From the NCBI RefSeq assembly GCF_001423495.1, contig NZ_LMOG01000012.1, positions 237,884 to 301,883 on the forward strand: DNA of 64,000 nt. Direction: 5' to 3'. Source of the DNA: Xanthomonas sp. Leaf131. GTDB lineage: Bacteria; Pseudomonadota; Gammaproteobacteria; Xanthomonadales; Xanthomonadaceae. A model generated the notes under the pieces. That model saw only the letters and a program-made list of their open reading frames with translations. It did no database searches and was not told the origin of the DNA. Position numbers and translations under genes: made by a program. This document shows positions 55,442-64,000 of the stretch, one piece after another; position 1 is the first letter of the stretch; each line of letters begins with the position of its first letter.

Positions 55442-55783
55442 CTAGCCAAGCACCACCTGCTCACCCTCAAGACGCACCGGCACCGCCAACAGCGATTGAC
55501 CGCGGCACGGGCCGCTGATGCATTCGCCGCCGGTAAGCTCGAAGGCCGCGCCATGCGCTGCGCACACCAGATGGCCTTCCTTGGTCTTGAGGAACTGGCC
55601 GGGCGCCCAATCCAGCCGGCGGCCCGCATGCGGGCACACGTTCAACCAGGCACGCAGCTGTGCGCCCTCGCGATACAGCACCAGCGACTCCAGGCCGCCG
55701 TCCCACACCGCTTCGACTTCCAGAAAGCCTGCGTCGGGAATCTGCGCCAATGCGGCGAGCGTGGTGGTCGATGACGAAGACAT
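55442..55783 (-). CDS. Rieske [2Fe-2S] ferredoxin-like protein
   Basis: A 113-residue soluble Rieske domain. Ligand pairs CPHAGRRLD and CAAHGAAF provide two Cys and two His. It starts MSSSSTTTLAALAQIPDAGF; a longer frame upstream is not Rieske-like. Such small Rieske proteins serve as electron carriers for oxygenases, but no oxygenase is adjacent. Confidence 0.88.
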   Translation of the reverse strand: MSSSSTTTLAALAQIPDAGFLEVEAVWDGGLESLVLYREGAQLRAWLNVCPHAGRRLDWAPGQFLKTKEGHLVCAAHGAAFELTGGECISGPCRGQSLLAVPVRLEGEQVVLG

Positions 55784-56046
55784 GCAATCTGCTGATCGGG
55801 AGCGGATTGCGATTGTGGCATGCATGCGCGGCGCGCCAAGGCTGCGCTGCGGTTGCGAACACTGCAGAACACGCCGACCCGATATGCAGCTCGCCAGCAG
55901 CGGGTGCCCCAGTGGACAGTGGGCTCGCTGACATATCAAGCGTGATGGCTTTGGCAGAATCGAGGTCTGTTTAACGAACTTTTCACTCAATGACATGAAA
56001 CCGCAACGATACTGCCTGCCTGTTTCCTGCCCGGCAACCCACCGCC

Positions 56047-56322
56047 ATGCCTGCACGCATCTTCCAATTCGGCAACATTCACCACCTGTTTGCACCACGC
56101 AAACCGCGTCACCCGTTGGTGCGCGTTGCTGCGGGTCTGGCGGGTCTGGTCATTCTTGCGGTGTTGATCTTCTTCAGCGTGTTCGTCGGTGCGGCCATGA
56201 TCCTGGGCGGCATCGCCTGGAAATTGCTGAGCAAGTCCAACCGACGTGCGCCGCAGCAAGCGCGCGTGGTCGAGGCCGAATACCACGTGGTGCGCAAGCC
56301 CGCGTTGCCGTTGTCGCACTGA
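56047..56322 (+). CDS. Small membrane protein, uncharacterised
   Basis: A 91-residue protein with one or two hydrophobic stretches (LVRVAAGLAGLVILAVLIFF and FSVFVGAAMILGGIAWKLL), a basic N-terminus and a polar tail. It is in line with, and close upstream of, the FAH-family gene (88 bases). No known family recognised. Confidence 0.65.
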   Translation: MPARIFQFGNIHHLFAPRKPRHPLVRVAAGLAGLVILAVLIFFSVFVGAAMILGGIAWKLLSKSNRRAPQQARVVEAEYHVVRKPALPLSH

Positions 56323-56410
56323 GCGACGCTGCGCGCATGGCGCGCGGGCGGTGTTGTCGTACACCGCCAAACGGCTAGACTCACGCGTCCCGTTCCTCAA
56401 GGATGCGTGC

Positions 56411-57124
56411 ATGACCCACGATGTGATTCCCGCCGCCGATGTTCCGCGCATTCCGGTGGTTGGTGGCGGCAACTTTCCGGTGCACCGCATCTACTGTGTC
56501 GGCCGCAACTTTGCCGATCACGCACGCGAGATGGGCGCCACTGCGCCAGCCTCCAAAGCCGAGCGCGGCCAGCCGACGTTTTTCATGAAGCCTGCCGACG
56601 CAATCGTGGTCGGTCACGGCGACCATATTCCGTATCCGCCCGGCACCAAGGAACTGCACCACGAAGTGGAGCTGGTGGTGGCACTAGGCCGCGATGCGCC
56701 GGCCGGCGAGTTGCCGGTGGATCAGGCCGAAGCCTTGATCTATGGCTTTGGCGTGGGATTGGATCTGACCCGCCGCGATCTGCAGGCAGCCGCCAAAGCC
56801 AAGGGCCTGCCGTGGGACATCGCCAAGGGCTTCGATCATTCCGCGCCGGTCAGCGAGCTGGTGCATGCCGGCGAGGTGGGCGCGCTGGAGGCCTTGAATC
56901 TGTCGCTGGAGGTCAATGGTGAAGTGCGCCAGCAATCGCTGCTGGATCAGATGATCTGGAACGTGCCGGAGATCCTGCATGAGCTCTCCAAGCTCTACGC
57001 ATTGCGCGCGGGCGATCTGATTTTCATGGGCACGCCGGCCGGTGTGGGTCCGCTGTTGCCCGGCGACCAGTTCAGTGCACGCCTGGAAAACGTCGCCGAG
57101 CGCCACGGCATCATCGCGGGCTGA
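56411..57124 (+). CDS. Fumarylacetoacetate hydrolase family protein (fumarylpyruvate hydrolase type)
   Basis: A 237-residue FAH-fold hydrolase. IYCVGRNFADHAREMGATAP and FFMKPADAIV open the domain; the metal ligands lie in HHEVELVVALG (two Glu) and GVGLDLTRRDLQ (Asp). The catalytic lid QMIWNVPEILHELSKL and GDLIFMGTPAGVGP follow. The short length and RNFADHA match YcgM/NagK-like acylpyruvate hydrolases. Substrate not assigned. Confidence 0.9.
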   Translation: MTHDVIPAADVPRIPVVGGGNFPVHRIYCVGRNFADHAREMGATAPASKAERGQPTFFMKPADAIVVGHGDHIPYPPGTKELHHEVELVVALGRDAPAGELPVDQAEALIYGFGVGLDLTRRDLQAAAKAKGLPWDIAKGFDHSAPVSELVHAGEVGALEALNLSLEVNGEVRQQSLLDQMIWNVPEILHELSKLYALRAGDLIFMGTPAGVGPLLPGDQFSARLENVAERHGIIAG

Positions 57125-57184
57125 CACGCAGCCCGCTACGATCACGCTGCGGCAGTTGGTCCGCGACCGCATCTGGAGTGCGCT

Positions 57185-57616
57185 ATGGGAATGGTCAGCG
57201 AATTCAAGCAATTCGCGATGCGTGGCAATGTCATCGACCTGGCAGTCGGTGTGGTCATCGGTGCGGCGTTCGGCAAGATCGTCACCGCGCTGGTGGAAAA
57301 GATCATTATGCCGCCGATCGGCTGGGCCATCGGCAATGTGGATTTCTCGCGCCTGGCGTGGGTACTCAAGCCAGCCGGCGTGGATGCCACCGGCAAGGAA
57401 ATCCCGGCCGTGGCGATTGGCTATGGCGATTTCATCAACACCGTCGTGCAGTTCGTGATCATTGCCTTTGCGATCTTTCTGGTGGTCAAGCTGATCAACC
57501 GCCTGACCCAGCGCAAGCCCGATGCCCCTAAGGGCCCGAGCGAAGAAGTGCTGTTGCTGCGCGAGATTCGCGACGCGTTGAAGAACGACACGCTGAAAAC
57601 GCCGGGCGTGCCGTGA
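57185..57616 (+). CDS. mscL: Large-conductance mechanosensitive channel MscL
   Basis: A 143-residue channel that opens on membrane tension. The N-terminal helix and TM1 read [20 protein letters not shown], then [20 protein letters not shown] with the gate region. TM2 is [18 protein letters not shown]. The cytosolic helix is [15 protein letters not shown]. Length is standard. Confidence 0.97.
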   Translation: MGMVSEFKQFAMRGNVIDLAVGVVIGAAFGKIVTALVEKIIMPPIGWAIGNVDFSRLAWVLKPAGVDATGKEIPAVAIGYGDFINTVVQFVIIAFAIFLVVKLINRLTQRKPDAPKGPSEEVLLLREIRDALKNDTLKTPGVP

Positions 57617-57677
57617 GTTAAGCGGGCACATCTTTCTCCGCAACTTCGCGCAAGAGGATGACCTTTCGCACGCAGAC

Positions 57678-57711
57678 GGGGGACCTCGCGCTGATAAGCT
57701 CGGGGTCCCCC
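57678..57711. promoter_or_regulatory. Hairpin in front of the M28 peptidase gene
   Basis: GGGGGACC (57678-57685) and GGTCCCCC (57704-57711) form a perfect 8-bp stem 22 bases before the M28 start. With no T run it may be part of the leader of that gene, or the end of the mscL transcript. Confidence 0.4.
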
Positions 57712-57732
57712 TTGTCGTTGGAGCCGCCCTGC

Positions 57733-59151
57733 ATGCGTCGCCTCGCTGTCGCCATCTCTGCCCTACTCGCCTGCGCACCTGCACTGGCCGCACAGACCAC
57801 CCTTGCCGATAGCGCGCTGCGCACCGCTGCGCAGCTGCGCGAGCAGGCACTGGCCGATCACACCGGCTTTGCGGTGGTGGAATCGTTGACCACCGAGGTG
57901 GGCCCGCGCATCGCCGGCGGCGAAGCCGATCCGCGCGCGGTGGCCTGGGCCAAGGCCAAGTTCCAGTCGCTGGGCTTCGACAAGGTGTGGACCGAGCCGG
58001 TGACGTTTCCCAAGTGGCAGCGCCGCAGCGAACAGGCTGCGGTACTCGGTGCGCATGCGCAGCCGTTGCACATCACCGCACTGGGCGGCAGCCCCGGCGG
58101 CACTGTCGAAGGCGAGGTGGTGCGCTTCGAGAATCTCGCTGCATTGCAGGCTGCGCCAGCCGGCTCGCTCACCGGCAAAATCGCGTTCGTCGATTACCAG
58201 ATGACCAAGGCGCGCGACGGCAAGGATTACGGCAATGGCGGCGCGGTGCGCAGCAAGGGCCCATCGGAAGCGATCCGCAAGGGCGCGGTCGGCTTTGTGA
58301 TGCGCTCGGCCGGCACCGACTCGCACCGCGTGCCGCATACCGGCATCACCCGTTTCGATGAAGGCGTGACGCCGGTACCGGCAGCGGCGTTGTCGGTGCC
58401 CGATGCCAATCAGCTCGCGCGTCTGACCGCGCTGGGCGCCACGCGTCTGCGGCTGGCACTGGATTGCGGTTGGGACGGCACGGCGACCTCGTACAACGTG
58501 ATCGGCGAAATCACCGGGCGCAGCAAGCCGAAGGAAGTGGTGGTGATCGGCGGGCATCTGGATTCGTGGGATCTGGGCACCGGCGCGATCGACGATGGTG
58601 CAGGCGTTGCGATCACCATGGCCGCGGGCCACTTGATCGGCCAACTCAAGCAGGCGCCCAAGCGCACGATTCGCGTGGTGGCCTTCGCCAACGAGGAGCA
58701 AGGCCTGTATGGCGGCAAGGCGTACGCGGCCGCACACGGCAAGGATGCCAAGGACATGACGCTGCATCAGATCGGCGCGGAGAGCGACTTCGGTGCCGGG
58801 CGTATCTATGCGTTCAACACCGGCTCGGCGGCGCCGGAAGAGTCGCGCGCAGCGACCAAGCAGATTGCCGAGGTGCTCGCACCCTTGGGCATCGCGTATG
58901 AGCCGAGCAAGGGCGGCCCCGGCCCGGATGTCGGCCCGATCTCGGCCAAGGGTGGCGCATGGGCGTGGCTGGCGCAGGACGGCACCGACTACTTCGATCT
59001 GCACCACACCGCCGACGACACCCTGGACAAGATCGACCCGAAGGCGCTCGCGCAAAACGTGGCTGCCTACACGGTGTTTGCGTATCTGGCGGCCGAGGCG
59101 GATGGCGATTTCGGTAGCCGCGCGAAAGTTGTGCAGCCGCCGAGCGAGTAA
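57733..59151 (+). CDS. Secreted M28-family zinc aminopeptidase
   Basis: A 472-residue exported peptidase. The signal peptide is MRRLAVAISALLACAPALA. An N-terminal region (NFVVESLTTEVGPRIAG-like sequence near residue 45) and a PA-type insert precede the catalytic domain. Zinc ligands and catalytic residues appear in GGHLDSWDLGTGAIDDGAG, FANEEQGLYG, ESDFGAGR and YFDLHHTADDTLDKID. The ATG at 57733 begins the signal peptide; an earlier in-frame ATG is unlikely. Probably periplasmic or extracellular peptide degradation. Confidence 0.93.
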   Translation: MRRLAVAISALLACAPALAAQTTLADSALRTAAQLREQALADHTGFAVVESLTTEVGPRIAGGEADPRAVAWAKAKFQSLGFDKVWTEPVTFPKWQRRSEQAAVLGAHAQPLHITALGGSPGGTVEGEVVRFENLAALQAAPAGSLTGKIAFVDYQMTKARDGKDYGNGGAVRSKGPSEAIRKGAVGFVMRSAGTDSHRVPHTGITRFDEGVTPVPAAALSVPDANQLARLTALGATRLRLALDCGWDGTATSYNVIGEITGRSKPKEVVVIGGHLDSWDLGTGAIDDGAGVAITMAAGHLIGQLKQAPKRTIRVVAFANEEQGLYGGKAYAAAHGKDAKDMTLHQIGAESDFGAGRIYAFNTGSAAPEESRAATKQIAEVLAPLGIAYEPSKGGPGPDVGPISAKGGAWAWLAQDGTDYFDLHHTADDTLDKIDPKALAQNVAAYTVFAYLAAEADGDFGSRAKVVQPPSE

Positions 59152-59345
59152 ATGCGTTTGAAGACGTCGCGGGCGGACGGCAGTTGAGCACAGGCGGCAC
59201 AGATGACGCGCACGCTGTGCGTTATCTGTGTCAACTAGCGAACATCGATAGCGCCGATTGCCTGCGGCGACGCATCTTTTGAGTTGCTGCTGACTTCAAA
59301 CGCACCACCTGCCCTTTCGCTTCCACTCCAGGACAAGCACACACG

Positions 59346-60398
59346 ATGGCGGCCAAGCGGCAACGCAGTGCGAATACTGCAGCGACTCTGCTGGATGTCG
59401 CCAAACACGCCGGCGTCTCGCCGATGACCGCCTCGCGCGTTATCAACCGCCACCCGCATGTGGGCGAAGACATGCGCGTGCGCGTGGAAGCCTCGGTGCA
59501 GGCGTTGGGCTACCGGCCCAACCTGGCCGGCCGCTCGTTGCGCACCAGCGGTCTATTGCGCATTGGAGTGCTGTACAGCAATCCCAGCGCCGCCTATCTC
59601 AATCAATTCATGCTCGGCCTGCTCGAACAGAGCAGCCTCAATGGCAGCCAGGTGCTGGTGGAAAAATGCGGCGCCATCCGCAGCCAGCGCGCCGCCACCG
59701 AACGATTGCTGGCGGCCGGCGTGGACGGGGTGATATTGCCGCCACCGTTATGCGATTCGCGCCAGACCATCGCCGAACTCGATGCACGCGGCATCCCGGT
59801 GGTCGCAGTGGCGAGCGGCGCGCCAATGGCGCAAATCAGCTCGGTGCGCATCGACGATTATCAGGCCGCGCGCGCCATCGTCGATCACCTGATCGAGCTG
59901 GGCCATCGCCGTATCGCCTTGATCAAGGGCGACCCCAAGCACACCCCGAGTGCGTTGCGCGCCAATGGCTATCTCGACAGCTTGCAGGCCGCAGGTTTGA
60001 CCGTCGCAGATGCATTGATCGCCGAAGGATTATTCACCTATCGCTCCGGCCTGCTCGCCGCACGCAGCCTGCTTACACAAGCACAACCGCCCACCGCCAT
60101 CTTTTGCAGCAACGACGATATGGCCGCTGCTGCAGTGGCCGTGGCGCACGGATTGGGTCTGCGCGTCCCCGAAGATGTGTCGGTGGCCGGCTTCGACGAC
60201 ACGCCGGTCGCCACCACCATCTGGCCCGAACTCACCACTGTGCATCAACCGGTCACGGCGATGGGCCGCGCCGCGGTTTCGCTGTTGGCCGATGCGATTC
60301 GTCAACGGCGCAAGGGCGATGCCACGCAAGGCGTGCATCAGGTGATGAAGTACACGCTGGTCAAGCGTGGGTCCACGGCTGGGCCGCATCAGGCGTAA
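59346..60398 (+). CDS. LacI-family transcriptional regulator
   Basis: A 350-residue regulator. The HTH LLDVAKHAGVSPMTASRVIN and hinge YRPNLAGRSLRTS are typical. The periplasmic-binding-like core contains RIDDYQAARAIVDHLIELGH, RRIALIKGD, AIFCSNDDMAAAAVAVAHGL and VSVAGFDDTPVATTIWPELT. Sugar ligand unknown. Position two genes away from the cellobiohydrolase makes it a candidate regulator of plant cell wall degradation. Confidence 0.93.
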   Translation: MAAKRQRSANTAATLLDVAKHAGVSPMTASRVINRHPHVGEDMRVRVEASVQALGYRPNLAGRSLRTSGLLRIGVLYSNPSAAYLNQFMLGLLEQSSLNGSQVLVEKCGAIRSQRAATERLLAAGVDGVILPPPLCDSRQTIAELDARGIPVVAVASGAPMAQISSVRIDDYQAARAIVDHLIELGHRRIALIKGDPKHTPSALRANGYLDSLQAAGLTVADALIAEGLFTYRSGLLAARSLLTQAQPPTAIFCSNDDMAAAAVAVAHGLGLRVPEDVSVAGFDDTPVATTIWPELTTVHQPVTAMGRAAVSLLADAIRQRRKGDATQGVHQVMKYTLVKRGSTAGPHQA

Positions 60399-60599
60399 TA
60401 CATCGGCATACGGACGCACAGGCCCACACCGCTGCGTCTGCGGGCCACGCGTCGGCTGCAGGATCGACACCACTACATCGCATCGTGCAATGCACGATCG
60501 ATCAGCATGTCATCGGCGCATCACCGACACAGATCGACGCTGCGCTACGCCCCTACAACATCGCAACGAAGCCTAGGCAAGCAGTGCTGCCGGGCACGT

Positions 60600-61640
60600 C
60601 TATCCACGCACCACATCGACCTGCGCAACGCCCAATAGACCGGTCAACGGCACCACTGCCTTGCGCTGCTTCGGGCTGGCGACCAGACCCTGGCTGCGTA
60701 GTGCGTCCAGCAGGCGCTCGGCCAATGGCATCACCATATGCCGCCCCCAGCAACGCTCGGACGCGTGCCCGAACGGAAGATAGCCAGGGTGTTTGTCAGG
60801 ATCCAGGTGGTCCCAACGCTCTGGCCGAAACGCTTCCGGCGCCTCCCACAGCGCGGGATCGCGGTGACTGAGCAATGGCAGTACCAGCACATCGTCCTGG
60901 GTGCCGATGCGTCCATCGAGTGCAGGATATTCCGGCGATGCGTTGCGCAAGATATTCCACGACGGCGGCAGCAACCGCAGCGATTCGTAGACCAGATGGC
61001 GGCTGGGCACTGCGGGGTCGAATGGCGATCCCAGCCACAGCGCATTGGCCACCAAGGTGGAAATGGTGAAGCACACCGGCGCGGCAGTGCGTCGATACAA
61101 CCCCATCGCATAGCGGCGCTCATCGTAGTTGCCGGCCGCAGCGGTCAATGTGGCAAGCGCCGAGGCGCTTTGCTGCAGCTTGAATGGCATCAATGCACCT
61201 GTGGCGATGACGGCCCAGGTCAACTTGGGCGTCAGCTCAAGAATACGGTCCATCAGCACGCGCAGCCGTAACGGATCGCCAGCCAGCAGCAAATCGCGCA
61301 GATAGAGGTGACCCACCTGCGGCCATGGACCAGACAGATTCACCTGTGCCGACACGGGCTGCTTCAATGCTTCGCGCACGTCGCGCCCAATCGCCTGCAT
61401 CAGCTTGGAGGCATCGGTGCGCGGAATCGAACGGCCATGCAGCGGCTTGAACGTGGGCCGCTCAATCTCGGTCGCCGGGCGCGCGTCGAGCAACCTGTGC
61501 GTCAGCAATGGCCCGGCCACACCGACGGTATCGGCATCCAATCGAAACACGTCCTTGCCTATGTGCTCGCCCAACAGCGCCTGCAAACGCGGCGCAAAGA
61601 CGGTGGTGCGCGCAAACCCATCGGCAGTCAGCACAGGCAT
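60600..61640 (-). CDS. Cytochrome P450, short form
   Basis: A 346-residue haem monooxygenase-like protein. The ExxR motif is YESLRLLP (Glu219-Arg222), a PERW-type motif is FRPERWDH, and the haem loop FGHASERCWGRH puts the thiolate at Cys297. It is about 50 residues shorter than usual P450s, mostly at the N-terminal side. The I-helix area, near TISTLVANALWLG, lacks the usual A/G-G-x-x-T oxygen-activating motif. It may use a different mechanism or be a degenerate enzyme. No ferredoxin partner is adjacent. Confidence 0.85.
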   Translation of the reverse strand: MPVLTADGFARTTVFAPRLQALLGEHIGKDVFRLDADTVGVAGPLLTHRLLDARPATEIERPTFKPLHGRSIPRTDASKLMQAIGRDVREALKQPVSAQVNLSGPWPQVGHLYLRDLLLAGDPLRLRVLMDRILELTPKLTWAVIATGALMPFKLQQSASALATLTAAAGNYDERRYAMGLYRRTAAPVCFTISTLVANALWLGSPFDPAVPSRHLVYESLRLLPPSWNILRNASPEYPALDGRIGTQDDVLVLPLLSHRDPALWEAPEAFRPERWDHLDPDKHPGYLPFGHASERCWGRHMVMPLAERLLDALRSQGLVASPKQRKAVVPLTGLLGVAQVDVVRG

Positions 61641-62233
61641 GGGACTCTCCGCTCGATAACGCCCGCGCTTGGCAACACGCTCACCTCGCGCGGGCGAGGT
61701 CCTACCAACATCATCTCAGCGCGAACGCTGAACTGAACTCAGTACCAGATATACCAGGCATAGGACTTGAGACTTTTCCTGGAGGCCAACATGTGCTTGA
61801 TCGAAAAAAGCATCTTCATGAGCGAGATCCTGCTGGGAGGGATTGCCCTTTCGGGGGATTTTTACCGACGATCAACGCTTGGTTCTTGCACGCGAACAAC
61901 AATGGTTGTGCCCGCCACCAAGACGCTACGCTGCAAAGATGGCTGGTACAACACTGAAAAACTGCGTTCGCACACAGATCGAGCCATGCACGACGCCCAT
62001 GCCTACCATCCTTCGTTTTTAGGTAAACGACTTCGCAAACTCAAGAAATCGGAGATGGCGACCCTACGGCCGCCAGCTCCGGCGTTTCAAGGACACCAGC
62101 AACGCGGCAATGGGCTGAGTCAATCTGCGAGACCACACCGCACGCTGCCTTCGCCAGTCATCACCGTGCGGGCGATGGACCCCCAGACCTCCTGCTCTGG
62201 CGGTATGCGGCGCAACGTTGAACGATGCAGTCG
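61641..62233. other. 593-base gap between the P450 and cellobiohydrolase genes
   Basis: At 61791 an ATG follows TGGAGG with good spacing (MCLIEKSIFMSEILLGG), but the frame continues into low-complexity sequence and overlaps the end of the cellobiohydrolase gene, so I do not call it as a gene. Nothing else recognised. Confidence 0.4.
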
Positions 62234-63919
62234 TTACCGCAGCGGCCTGGCCTTCACCACCGCCGAGTCCGCACTCGCACCTGCCTGATTATTTGCCGTC
62301 ACCACGTAGTCGTACGCCACGCCATTGCTGACGGCCTGATCGGTATACGCGGTGGATACGACATTGAAACCGACCGTTGTGAAGGCATCTGCGGCGCCGG
62401 CTCTACGTTTTACGGTATAGCTGGTTGCCCCTACCGTCGGAGACCAGCTCAGCTTCACTCGGTTGTCGCCAACTGTGGCGGTAAGCCCGCGTGTTGCAGT
62501 CAGCGCGGCGATGGGTGCCGGCGCAGCCAACGCGGTGCTGGCCGTCCCGATCACCGGGTAGGCATTGTTCACCAGCTCGACAAACTGGTTGTGGAACCAT
62601 GCACCCGAAATCGGGGCGCCTGCCAGTGCGCCGGTCAACACGTTATCGGCGGTCGTATAGGTGGGGTCGCACATGCGATCGAAGCCTTTCCCCTCGTTGT
62701 TCGGAATGAGGGTGCTGGAACCATCGGATTCACCCGGCGGCTTGACCCACGCATACGCATCCAGATGCGGGCCTGGCGCCGCGGCCGGCAGGGCACCAAT
62801 GCCTGCCCCACTTTGATTGCACCAGTTGCCGCGGTGGAAACGCCGATCGATGCGCCCACCATTGACGTACGTGTTGATATCGCTGCCCGACGCGCCAGCG
62901 GGACGATTCGGCCCACCCCACCCGTTGCGCCCCGTATCGATAATGAAACCGATCGTGCCTGGCCAGCCCGCGCTGACGAAACCGCTATACAACGCCTGGG
63001 TAAAATCGGTCTCGTCGAAATAGGGATTCCACTCGTAGTATTTCGCCGATTTGATCGGCTGCCCATTCACGCTCAACTCGGGATTGGGCAGGTTGGGCTC
63101 GTCCAGCGGGGTGGTGTTTGCGGTGTTGGTGACAAACCCGTCCACGCTTGCCAGCCCTGCGCTTGTGCCCTGAACCACTCTGGTATACAGCGAGATGGTT
63201 GGGCCGCGATTACTGTCCCACCCCAGCCAGCCAGAGTGGCCAATATCCAGATAATTGTAGGTGTTTGGAATGGCATGTAGCTTGTTGATGGCGTATTTGA
63301 TGCCCTCTTCGTAAATCCCCGTGGAGTTTGCCAGCGCGCAGCGCATATCGTTTAGATTGGTCACCAGATTGGGCAGGCTATCGGGCTCGATCACGTTGAC
63401 AATGCGGATATCCTTGTATTTCGGATCTGCAAATATTTCAGCAATGACGTCGATATATTCTTTTTTGTAGCGCTCCAGCGCTGCCGGGGTCAACGGCAAT
63501 TCGCCATTGGACGCCAATGCGTGGCAATCGCGCCCGGGCAGATCGTAGATCACGAAGCTGGCGGTGATGGGCGTATTGGCTTTTTTCTGTGCCAATGCTG
63601 CATCCAGGTGCCCTCTCAGACCAAGCCGGCCAGCATTTTGAGAGCCACCGGCGATCGCCGCGATGCGATCCAGCCACACCGCAGTGGGAAGGGTCTTCAC
63701 CACGCCCATCTTGGTCTTCAGTGGCGCGCCCTTCACCTTCGCAATCGATGCATCGACTTTCTTCGCGTAATCGGGATTCACGTACCCGGTCGCACCGACG
63801 AAGGGATTATCGACATGAACTTGAGCGCAAACAGTTGCCACGAGGAATGGATTCACAGCCAACAGCGACAGCGCCATCGCGCGCTTGAAATGACGACGGA
63901 TGCTTTTGCTGGATTTCAT
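62234..63919 (-). CDS. cbsA: Secreted GH6 cellobiohydrolase with C-terminal FnIII domain (CbsA/CbhA type)
   Basis: A 561-residue exported cellulase. Signal peptide to about residue 32 (VATVCA-QV). The GH6 barrel carries VIYDLPGRDCHALASNGE, with Asp131 in the position of the pKa-tuning Asp, and NVIEPDSLPNLVTNLND, with Asp180 in the position of the catalytic acid; LDIGHSGWLGWDSNRG, WGGPNRPAGASG and DAYAWVKPPGESDGSS follow. The last 95 or so residues are a fibronectin type III domain (VKLSWSPTVGATSYTVKRRA). ATG chosen after AAGGTGAATATT; a GTG three codons earlier is less likely. It releases cellobiose from plant cellulose after export, presumably by the type II system. Confidence 0.93.
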   Translation of the reverse strand: MKSSKSIRRHFKRAMALSLLAVNPFLVATVCAQVHVDNPFVGATGYVNPDYAKKVDASIAKVKGAPLKTKMGVVKTLPTAVWLDRIAAIAGGSQNAGRLGLRGHLDAALAQKKANTPITASFVIYDLPGRDCHALASNGELPLTPAALERYKKEYIDVIAEIFADPKYKDIRIVNVIEPDSLPNLVTNLNDMRCALANSTGIYEEGIKYAINKLHAIPNTYNYLDIGHSGWLGWDSNRGPTISLYTRVVQGTSAGLASVDGFVTNTANTTPLDEPNLPNPELSVNGQPIKSAKYYEWNPYFDETDFTQALYSGFVSAGWPGTIGFIIDTGRNGWGGPNRPAGASGSDINTYVNGGRIDRRFHRGNWCNQSGAGIGALPAAAPGPHLDAYAWVKPPGESDGSSTLIPNNEGKGFDRMCDPTYTTADNVLTGALAGAPISGAWFHNQFVELVNNAYPVIGTASTALAAPAPIAALTATRGLTATVGDNRVKLSWSPTVGATSYTVKRRAGAADAFTTVGFNVVSTAYTDQAVSNGVAYDYVVTANNQAGASADSAVVKARPLR

Positions 63920-64000
63920 AATATTCACCTTGGTTTTTTGATGGGTTTTATGAGACTCGAATACAGCACTGCCTTTAGTGGCCTGCGACTCTTCCTTCGT

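Noticed and set aside
61791..62288. Reading frame with a good ribosome binding site (MCLIEKSIFMSEILLGG)
   Set aside because: Protein quality falls after about 30 residues and the frame runs antisense into the end of cbsA; not enough to call a gene.

Overview
The window is a GC-rich chromosomal segment from a Xanthomonas-type gammaproteobacterium. The basis is gene content and order: pilSR / pilB / pilA / pilC / pilD / coaE, a ColRS-like two-component pair, an autotransporter GDSL esterase, an H-NS-like protein ending in TWSGRGRTP, an SLC13-TrkA_C permease, a GH6 cellobiohydrolase, and intergenic repeats of a kind common in this genus. The species cannot be fixed from the sequence alone.

Layout. 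1-10.5 kb is mostly housekeeping: yfiH (partial), rluD, bamD, a secreted clan GH-A glycosidase, nadE, an MBL-fold protein with a degenerate metal motif, a FrnE-like DsbA protein with a divergent LysR regulator, and sucCD. 10.7-25.8 kb is the type IV pilus region: pilS, pilR, a small secreted Cys-rich repeat protein, pilB, a four-gene minus-strand sugar operon (methyltransferase, two GT2 glycosyltransferases, SMR-like flippase), pilA behind a textbook sigma-54 site, a large GT-C/TPR membrane protein, pilC, pilD and coaE. The sugar operon and the GT-C protein on either side of pilA look like a complete lipid-linked pilin glycosylation pathway.

26.0-33.3 kb is an accessory conflict island: a Sec-exported RHS polymorphic toxin with an AT-rich variable tip, an adjacent candidate immunity gene, a convergent CxxC/CxxC micro-protein, a SymE-like toxin behind a strongly structured leader RNA and a 23-codon leader peptide, and a HipBA system whose promoter lies inside a perfect inverted repeat.

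33.4-49.1 kb holds colS/colR, rimK, glgX, an H-NS-like protein, small orphan genes, a leaderless calcium-dependent PI-PLC-like protein, a chemotaxis receptor with a sigma-28-like promoter, a YqaA-type membrane protein, a LysR regulator, a serine-hydrolase-like fragment, an MFS exporter and tRNA-Gly(CCC). 49.2-64 kb holds the autotransporter esterase, thiS-thiG, trmB, the SLC13 permease, a Rieske protein, a FAH-family hydrolase, mscL, an M28 peptidase, a LacI regulator, a short cytochrome P450, and the GH6-FnIII cellobiohydrolase (cbsA/cbhA type) that marks vascular xanthomonads.

The most interesting regions are the glycosylation module wrapped around pilA, the RHS toxin with its immunity candidate, and the structured leader upstream of symE.
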